Part shown: positions 57,759 through 64,000 of the stretch, piece after piece
Position numbering within the stretch: position 1 is the first letter of the stretch
Layout: each line of letters begins with the position of its first letter
Assembly (NCBI GenBank): GCA_016786725.1
Contig: JAEUVU010000004.1
Location: forward strand, 124,001-188,000
From: Ferruginibacter sp.
Lineage (GTDB): Bacteria > Bacteroidota > Bacteroidia > Chitinophagales > Chitinophagaceae
Length of the DNA stretch: 64,000 nucleotides
Direction: 5' to 3'
Position numbers and translations under genes: made by a program
Notes under the pieces: model-generated
What the model was told of the DNA's origin: nothing
Database searches by the model: none
Seen by the model: the letters and a program-made list of their open reading frames with translations, nothing else

Positions 57759-59039
57759 TTAAACAACACTCACCAAAAAATAATTCTTCTTTCCTTTTTG
57801 CGCAAGTATGTATTTGCCGTGCAGCAATAAAGAACTATCAACTTTCAACTCTGCACTTTCAACTTTTTTACGGTTAATACTTACGCCGCCGCCCTGTACC
57901 ATTTTTCTTGCTTCACCTTTACTGGGAAAAATATTCGTTTCGGCTAAAAAAGAAACTACATCAATACCAGCATCAATTTTAGCTTTTGCAAAATCAACTT
58001 TTACAATCCCATCCATACCCTCCAGATCTTCGGTGCTAAGGCTTTCGGCCGGGGCGTTTTGATTGGCGAATAGTTTTTCTGTTGTTTCAATGGCTTTATT
58101 GTATTCGGCTTCGCCGTGAACAAAAATGGTTACTTCTTTGGCCAGTGTTTTTTGTAAAACCCTTTTTGATGCATCTTTTTTTTGTTCGGCAATCAAACCA
58201 TTAACCGTTTCTTCATCTAAAAAAGTAAAGATCTTTATCCAGCTTTCAGCATCAGTGTCGTTTGCATTTAACCAAAACTGGTAAAACTGGTATGGCGTTG
58301 TTTTTTCTGCATCCAGCCATATATTTCCCTGCTCTGTTTTTCCAAATTTGCCGCCATCGGCTTTTTTTATCAGCGGGCTGGTGAATGCAAAAGCTTCGCC
58401 ACCGCATTTTCTTCTTATCAGTTCGGTGCCGGTTACAATGTTTCCCCATTGATCGCTGCCGCCCATTTGCAGCTTACAGTTTTTGTTGTTGTAAAGCCAG
58501 TAAAAATCATAACCCTGTACCAACTGGTAAGTAAATTCTGTAAAGCTCATGCCTGCTTCTCCTTCTAATCTTTTCTTCACACTGTCTTTAGCCATCATGT
58601 AGTTCACGGTAATATGTTTACCGGTGTCTCTTATAAAATCAAGAAAAGAAATTTCTTTAAACCAATCATAGTTGTTGGCCATTTCGGCTGCATTGGCTTT
58701 TCCCTTATCGAAATCCAAAAACTTTTCAAGCTGTGCTTTAACGCCGGCCACATTTTTAGTTAAAACATCTTCACTCAATAAATTTCTTTCTTCACTTTTA
58801 CCGCTGGGGTCGCCTACCATGCCGGTTGCGCCGCCAACAAGCGCAATAGGTTTATGCCCGGCTTTTTGCAGGTGAACCAGTAAAATGATTTGCACCAGGC
58901 TGCCGATGTGAAGGCTGTCGGCTGTAGGGTCAAAACCAATATAGCCTGTGGTTATTTCTTTTTCTAACTGTTCTTTGGTACCGGGCATTATGTCCTGTAT
59001 CAATCCTCTCCATTGTAATTCTGCTATCAAAGGCTTCAT
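57759..59039 (-). CDS. tyrS: Tyrosyl-tRNA synthetase
   Basis: TyrRS (426 aa). The class I HIGH motif is LHIGSL in GFDPTADSLHIGSLVQ; the Tyr pocket is YQLVQGYDFYWLY and MGGSDQWGNIVTGTEL; the KMSKS equivalent is KFGKTEQGNIWLD. An S4 RNA-binding domain ends the protein (about 365-426: EARKMVQGGGVSINRKKVE...). Inside it, DNA at 57831-57866 (AACTTTCAACTCTGCACTTTCAACTTT on the minus strand's complement, given in part) is a repeat like those found between genes, encoding VESAELKVDSSLL. The frame is intact. Confidence 0.96.
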   Translation of the reverse strand: MKPLIAELQWRGLIQDIMPGTKEQLEKEITTGYIGFDPTADSLHIGSLVQIILLVHLQKAGHKPIALVGGATGMVGDPSGKSEERNLLSEDVLTKNVAGVKAQLEKFLDFDKGKANAAEMANNYDWFKEISFLDFIRDTGKHITVNYMMAKDSVKKRLEGEAGMSFTEFTYQLVQGYDFYWLYNNKNCKLQMGGSDQWGNIVTGTELIRRKCGGEAFAFTSPLIKKADGGKFGKTEQGNIWLDAEKTTPYQFYQFWLNANDTDAESWIKIFTFLDEETVNGLIAEQKKDASKRVLQKTLAKEVTIFVHGEAEYNKAIETTEKLFANQNAPAESLSTEDLEGMDGIVKVDFAKAKIDAGIDVVSFLAETNIFPSKGEARKMVQGGGVSINRKKVESAELKVDSSLLLHGKYILAQKGKKNYFLVSVV

Positions 59040-59344
59040 TTCTTCTCTGTGTTGGTTATTTCTTCAAAAATTAATTTTGGCAAAAGTGCTTATAAATCCT
59101 GATAAAAATGCAAGTTTTCTCTGTATTAAAACATAAAATACAGGCATCTTTTCTGTCATTTCCGGTGTCTTTTTCAGCGTAAAACTGTTCAGCCATTAAA
59201 AATGTATAAGATGTGAAGCGGATTTCTACTAATAAGCCTAATTTTATATTGATATATAGAACAATTTACCAAGTATTTTTACGTTATTGTTTTTGTCTAC
59301 CTTGACAAAATTCAATAACTATCAATAACCAACCTAATGTTATT
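59040..59344. promoter_or_regulatory. 305-bp divergent gap between tyrS and the PorV-like gene
   Basis: It must carry both promoters. I found no exact TTG/TAnnTTTG pair; TACCTTGA at 59298-59305 is a weak match for the rightward gene. There is no repeat shared with the other gaps. Confidence 0.45.
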
Positions 59345-60454
59345 ATGAGACTTTACACAAAAATATGCCTCATATTTCTGTTGATTTTCCCCCTATCAGT
59401 TTTTGCTCAGTTACGGAAATATTCAAATGAATTTTTAAATATCGGCGCCGGCGCAAGGGGGCTTGCAATGGGTGGTGCACAGGTGGCTTCGGCAAAAGAT
59501 GCTACAGCAGGATATTGGAACCCGGCTGGTTTAACCGGCATTAAAGACCGGGGCAATGTTGGCCTTATGCATGCTGATTATTTTGGCGGCATTGCCAAAT
59601 ACGATTACCTGGGCGCTGCAAAACCCATACAGGATAATAAAAGGGCGCTGGGCATTTCTGTTCTGCGCTTTGCGGTAGATGATATCCCCAATACTTTATT
59701 TTTAGTGGAGCCAGATGGAAGGGTGAATTATGAAAATATCCAGAGTTTTTCTACCGCTGATTATGCTTTCCTTTTATCGTTTGCACAAAAAATAAAAGAA
59801 ACAGAAAAAAAGCAGGTGAGTTTTGGTTTAAATGCAAAAGTTATCTATCGCAAGGTAGGCAAGTTTGCATCGGCATGGGGCTTTGGCCTGGATGCCGGCC
59901 TGCAGATGCATGGAGAAAGATGGAACCTCGGTATTGTGGCAAGAGATATTACTACCACCTTCAATGCCTGGTCATTTAGTTTTACAGAAAAAGAAAAAGA
60001 GGTTTTATACCTTACCAAAAATGATATACCGGTAAAATCAACCGAGCTTACAATGCCCCGATTGATAATAGGCGGTGGATATAATTTTAAAGTGGGCAAA
60101 TCGCTCAACCTGTTGGCAGAAGCCAATGTAGATGTTACTTTTGACGGTAAAAGAAACACAGTTTACAGTAACAACACTCTTAGTATAGATCCGCATATCG
60201 GCCTGGAAGCTTCAATAAAAGATGTGTTTTTTGTAAGGGCGGGTATCACCAATTTTCAAAGGGGCACACAGGATGGGGATACAACCAATAAAAAGAAAGT
60301 ATGGATTTATCAACCCAGTGCAGGGGCCGGATTTAAAATTAAAGGCATCATGATTGATTATGCGTTTACAAATCTTGCCAACCAGTCTAATCCATTATAT
60401 ACGCATATATTTTCACTAAGCTTTAATATAGGAGCCAAAAAAGAAGCTGAATAA
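59345..60454 (+). CDS. PorV/PorQ-family outer-membrane barrel protein
   Basis: A 369-residue protein with a signal peptide (about 1-21, ending PLSVFAQ). The mature N-terminus NEFLNIGAGARGLAMGGAQVASAKDATAGYWNPAGLTG is the hallmark of the PorV/PorQ group of FadL-like barrels (read in parts: GARGLAMGGA, YWNPAGL). PorV shuttles T9SS cargo to the sortase PorU; PorQ is a partner. The rest alternates amphipathic strands ending in a Phe-rich C-terminal strand (FSLSFNIGAK). It lies 17 bases before a C25-peptidase PorU2-like gene, which supports a T9SS sorting role. Not PorV itself for sure. Confidence 0.88.
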   Translation: MRLYTKICLIFLLIFPLSVFAQLRKYSNEFLNIGAGARGLAMGGAQVASAKDATAGYWNPAGLTGIKDRGNVGLMHADYFGGIAKYDYLGAAKPIQDNKRALGISVLRFAVDDIPNTLFLVEPDGRVNYENIQSFSTADYAFLLSFAQKIKETEKKQVSFGLNAKVIYRKVGKFASAWGFGLDAGLQMHGERWNLGIVARDITTTFNAWSFSFTEKEKEVLYLTKNDIPVKSTELTMPRLIIGGGYNFKVGKSLNLLAEANVDVTFDGKRNTVYSNNTLSIDPHIGLEASIKDVFFVRAGITNFQRGTQDGDTTNKKKVWIYQPSAGAGFKIKGIMIDYAFTNLANQSNPLYTHIFSLSFNIGAKKEAE

Positions 60455-60471
60455 AAAATAATTACACCGGT

Positions 60472-63400
60472 ATGAAAAAAATTCTAACTGCATTTATAAT
60501 CCTGTTGTTTGCTTTTAACAGCAATGCACAGTTAAACAACAGCTGGATAGATTACAGCAAAACCTATTACAAATTCAAACTGGCAAAAGATACGTTAACC
60601 CGTATTTACCAGCCGGTACTGGCTGCTGCAGGATTAGGATCAGTGCCTGCACAAAACTTTCAGCTATGGCGTAATGGAAAAGAAGTAAGGATTTTTACTT
60701 CTGTGGCAACAGGCGTTTTAGGCAGCAGCGATTACCTGGAGTTTTGGGGCGAAATGAATGACGGCAAGCCTGATAAAGCATTGTACCGCAGCCCCGATTA
60801 CCAGATGTGTGATAAATACAGCCTGGAGTCAGATACGGTTACTTATTTTCTTACAGTTAACCCGGCAGGCGGCAATCTCAGGTACCTGGCCACAGCCAAT
60901 CCTGTTGCAGGCAATACATTGCCTGCCGATCCTTATTTCATGCGCAGGATAGAACAGCATTATAAAAACCAGATCAATAAAGGCTATGCGGCCGTAATTG
61001 GCGAGTATGTTTATTCTTCCTCTTACGATATTGGCGAAAGCTGGGCAAGTGATAATATTGCACCCTGCTGCGCTGCTTCAAAAGTATTGGATAATATAAA
61101 CAAATATACCGGCGGGCCTCAAAACAATGTGATGTTTACCGTTACTGCTGTAGGCAATGCACTAAACCCCAGGGACCTGGTTTGTAAGATTCAAAATACC
61201 CAGGTGGGCGGTGTAATGCCGATGCCATACTTTAACCAACGGAAAGATACCATCAGAAATCTGCCGCTGTCTATTTTAAACAGTCCGTCTTTTATCGGTG
61301 TAAGTATCAACGGTAATTCAACCCTTTCAACAGACCGGATTGTGGTAAGCTGTTTTTCGATAACTTATCCTGCTACTTTTAATTTTAATAACGAAAAGAA
61401 TTTTTATTTTGAACTGAAAGATAATACCGCAGGCAATTACCTGGTAATAACCAACTTCAATACCAACGGAGTTGCACCCATCTTATATGATTACAATGGC
61501 GGAAAAAGAATCATCGGAGATATAAGCACTGCCGGGCAGGTAAAATTTGTACTTGCACCCTCAACAGATACGTTGCGCAGGTTTAATCTCATGAGTGGCG
61601 ATGTAGCAAACAATTCAATAGCCATACAGTCTTTAACTGCAAAAAATTTTATTAACTATGCTACTCCAGCCAATCAGGGCGATTATTTGATCATCAGTAA
61701 CCCTGCTTTATTTAACAATGGTTCTGGCGTAAATAATGTTGAGTTATACCGCCAGTACAGGAGTTCAGCTACAGGTGGCGGCTTTAATGCAAAAATCTAT
61801 AATGTTGAAGAACTGAATGATCAGTTTGGATTTGGTATAAAAAAACACCCTTCAGCAGTACGTGATTTTATCCTGTATGCCAATCAGCAGTTTACTCCGG
61901 CTCCTAAATATACTTTTATAATTGGGCGTGGATTAAGTTACCAGGACTATACTACTTTCTCTGCTAACCCTGCAGTAGATCAACTGGATATGGTGCAAAC
62001 TTTTGGCTGGCCGGCGTCAGATGTATTATTAGCCAGTCCTCCGGGTTCGGTTATTCCTGTTATGCCAATTGGCCGCCTCGGCGCCATCAACGGAACCGAA
62101 GTGGGTTATTATCTTGACAAAATGAAGCAATATGAACAGGCGCAACAAGCCCCCGGCCAAACCATTGCTGATAAAGGCTGGATGAAAAATATGCTGCATA
62201 CCATTGGCGGATCTGACAGCCTGGAAAATGCCAACTTCAGTGTTTACATGAACGGGTATAAAAATATTATTGAGGATACTTTATATGGTGCACGTGTAAG
62301 CACTTTTGCAAAAACTTCTGTAGCAGCCATTGAGCAGCAGCAAAGCCAGAGAATTGCTGATCTTTTTCAGGAAGGGCTTAGCTATGTAAAATATTTCGGC
62401 CATTCATCGGCCAATGAACTCGCTATTAACTTAAATTATCCTGAAAATTATCAGAATACTGGAAAATATCCATTTATGCATATAAGTGGTTGTACAGTGG
62501 GTAACTTTTTTAATTACAACCCACAACGCTTAACGGGTTACGCCGGCATGTCTTTATCTGAAAAATATGTTTTAATAAATCAAAAAGGTGCGATCGGCTT
62601 TATTGGCAGTACACACTTTGGAATTGCGCCTTTTCTTAATTTTTATAATACAGAGTATTACAAAAACTTAGCTTACCGTATGTATGGTAACACCATCGGT
62701 AACCAGTTAAGGGCAACCAATCAGTTTTTGGGCGCTAACCCCGGCAGCCTTGATTATTATACCCGCCTGCATCTTGAGCAGATAAACCTGCATGGTGACC
62801 CGGCATTGAAAGTAAACACATTCGCAAAACCCGATTACGTTATTGAAGACCAGCTGGTGAAGTTTACACCTTCCATTATTTCAGTTGCTGACCAGAATTT
62901 TAATGTTAATGTTAAGGTTATGAATATGGGCAGGGCTGTTAATGATTCAATAAGAGTAAGGATACGCCAGAAATTGCCCAATGATTCGATAAGGGTTTTG
63001 TACAACCAGGTCATCCGGGCTACTTTGTATATGGATTCTTTCAACCTCACAGTGCCTATTAATCCCGTTACTGATAAAGGGCTGAACAGGTTATTGGTAT
63101 CGCTTGATGTGGACCAGCGTGTGAGTGAACTTTCGGAAACCAACAATGAGCTGTCGAAAGATTTTTACATTTTCGAAGATGAATTAAGGCCGATTTCTCC
63201 CTACAACTACTCCATAGTTAATCAGCAGAACATAACTTTTTATGGCAGCACTGCAAACCCGCTCAGTAATGTGCGGCAGTATGTTATGGAAATAGACACT
63301 ACTGAATCTTATAACTCAGCATTTAAAAAAACATACAATGTTTCAGGGGTAGGGGGTATTGTAGAATTTAAACCCTCAAATATCACTTTTACCGACAGTA

Positions 63401-64000
63401 CGGTTTATTACTGGAGAACTGCAACTGTTCCTCCTGCAGGAAGTAATTATATATGGAACAGCTATTCATTTATTTACTTACCAAACAGTACACCGGGCTT
63501 CAACCAGTCGCATAATTTCCAGCATCAGAAATCTACAGTAAAAGATATTGATTATACTGCAGGTAATACCTGGCAGTTCCGTAACTCACAGGTAGGTGTA
63601 AAATTAAAAAATGGTGTTTATCCTACTGCCGCCAATCTTGCACAGGATTTTGAGGTTAATGTTGATGGAGGTAATATCGTACAAAGCGTTTGTACACTTA
63701 GTGGTATGATCGTCTTCACCGTATTTAACCCCATCGGGTTTAAACCTGTATTAAATGCATTAAGCGGGCCTGGTCAATTTGGTAGTGATAATATTTGTGG
63801 TGTAACCCGCAGATATAGCTTTAACTATACACTTAACACATTTGCAAAGAGAAAAGCAGCAGTTGAGTTCCTGGATAACCATGTTCCCAATGGTTATTAT
63901 GTAGTAGCAATGAACCTTGCAAATAATAATACGGCCCTTAATACTTATGCTGCCGATTGGCAGAATGATACCCTGCTGTTGGGTTCGGGTAATTCATTGT
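60472..64000 (+). CDS. C25-family cysteine peptidase, PorU2-like T9SS sortase (runs off the window)
   Basis: An open frame of 1176 codons from ATG 60472 to the window end without a stop. A signal peptide covers about 1-19 (ending NSNAQ). In the gingipain-like C25 domain (about 400-760) the catalytic pair is visible: His644 in YVKYFGHSSANELA and Cys674 in FMHISGCTVGNFF, with NLHGDPALKVN after it closing the domain. Beyond 800 are Ig/CARDB-like segments (VKVMNMGRAVNDSIRVR and LSETNNELSKDFYIF). This layout fits PorU2, a putative second T9SS sortase; its C-terminus is not seen, so a sorting domain cannot be checked. It follows the PorV/Q-like gene by 17 bases. Confidence 0.85.
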   Translation, partial: MKKILTAFIILLFAFNSNAQLNNSWIDYSKTYYKFKLAKDTLTRIYQPVLAAAGLGSVPAQNFQLWRNGKEVRIFTSVATGVLGSSDYLEFWGEMNDGKPDKALYRSPDYQMCDKYSLESDTVTYFLTVNPAGGNLRYLATANPVAGNTLPADPYFMRRIEQHYKNQINKGYAAVIGEYVYSSSYDIGESWASDNIAPCCAASKVLDNINKYTGGPQNNVMFTVTAVGNALNPRDLVCKIQNTQVGGVMPMPYFNQRKDTIRNLPLSILNSPSFIGVSINGNSTLSTDRIVVSCFSITYPATFNFNNEKNFYFELKDNTAGNYLVITNFNTNGVAPILYDYNGGKRIIGDISTAGQVKFVLAPSTDTLRRFNLMSGDVANNSIAIQSLTAKNFINYATPANQGDYLIISNPALFNNGSGVNNVELYRQYRSSATGGGFNAKIYNVEELNDQFGFGIKKHPSAVRDFILYANQQFTPAPKYTFIIGRGLSYQDYTTFSANPAVDQLDMVQTFGWPASDVLLASPPGSVIPVMPIGRLGAINGTEVGYYLDKMKQYEQAQQAPGQTIADKGWMKNMLHTIGGSDSLENANFSVYMNGYKNIIEDTLYGARVSTFAKTSVAAIEQQQSQRIADLFQEGLSYVKYFGHSSANELAINLNYPENYQNTGKYPFMHISGCTVGNFFNYNPQRLTGYAGMSLSEKYVLINQKGAIGFIGSTHFGIAPFLNFYNTEYYKNLAYRMYGNTIGNQLRATNQFLGANPGSLDYYTRLHLEQINLHGDPALKVNTFAKPDYVIEDQLVKFTPSIISVADQNFNVNVKVMNMGRAVNDSIRVRIRQKLPNDSIRVLYNQVIRATLYMDSFNLTVPINPVTDKGLNRLLVSLDVDQRVSELSETNNELSKDFYIFEDELRPISPYNYSIVNQQNITFYGSTANPLSNVRQYVMEIDTTESYNSAFKKTYNVSGVGGIVEFKPSNITFTDSTVYYWRTATVPPAGSNYIWNSYSFIYLPNSTPGFNQSHNFQHQKSTVKDIDYTAGNTWQFRNSQVGVKLKNGVYPTAANLAQDFEVNVDGGNIVQSVCTLSGMIVFTVFNPIGFKPVLNALSGPGQFGSDNICGVTRRYSFNYTLNTFAKRKAAVEFLDNHVPNGYYVVAMNLANNNTALNTYAADWQNDTLLLGSGNSL

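Overview
The window looks like a chromosomal segment of a Bacteroidota species, most likely from the Chitinophagaceae or a close relative; this placement is an inference from gene content. The evidence is: type IX secretion (T9SS) cargo and machinery (a 943-aa protein with a gliding-motility C-terminal domain, a PorV/PorQ-like barrel and a PorU2-like C25 peptidase); promoters of the Bacteroidota form TTG-N19..21-TAnnTTTG; few Shine-Dalgarno sequences; futalosine-route menaquinone genes; and a DUF2795 protein. No phage, integrase, transposase, CRISPR array or rRNA is visible, so this is mainly core chromosome with some accessory islands.

Layout. 1-5.3 kb: housekeeping genes (3' end of fabI, two ABC ATPases without permeases, cobalamin adenosyltransferase, gatC, trpS, a deoxynucleoside kinase). 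5.3-12.2 kb: a signalling island with four NarL-type response regulators, two histidine kinases and two multi-pass membrane proteins. It is arranged as two leftward membrane protein-kinase-regulator operons, each followed on its upstream side by a rightward orphan regulator. 12.3-18.6 kb: class IV aminotransferase, photolyase, mqnD/mqnB, two tandem 6-pyruvoyltetrahydropterin-synthase-like genes plus folE, and fabD. 18.7-26.1 kb: T9SS cargo protein, malate dehydrogenase, thiol-disulfide protein, efp and accB-accC. 26.5-33.9 kb: a leftward seven-gene nucleotide-sugar operon with a canonical promoter. It should supply UDP-glucuronate, UDP-xylose, a UDP-HexNAc uronate, an amino sugar and dTDP-rhamnose. 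34-39.9 kb: waaA, tdk, ccmB-ccmC-ccmD and glutamate dehydrogenase. 40-48.6 kb: accessory genes, including a frameshifted VOC gene, two secreted alpha/beta hydrolases, an alpha-oxoamine synthase, a methyltransferase with a signal peptide and a PafA-type phosphatase. 48.6-54 kb: tRNA-Gln and a cyanophycin locus (cphA, an exported class V PLP enzyme, cphB). 54-64 kb: GH125 mannosidase, S9 peptidase, tyrS, and the PorV/Q-like and PorU2-like genes; the last runs off the window.

Points that stand out: (i) the duplicated three-component signalling island; (ii) an elongation factor P whose modification site is Arg32, as in rhamnosylated EF-P, about 2.5 kb from dTDP-rhamnose genes; (iii) the cyanophycin locus with an exported PLP enzyme between synthetase and cyanophycinase; (iv) low-complexity intergenic repeat families that have apparently also entered coding sequences (waaA three times, tyrS, mqnD, and the signal peptides of a ccmD-like protein and a phosphatase); (v) a one-base frameshift in a VOC gene at a run of five C.

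All calls come from reading sequence and translations by eye. Family names rest on recognised motifs, not database searches.
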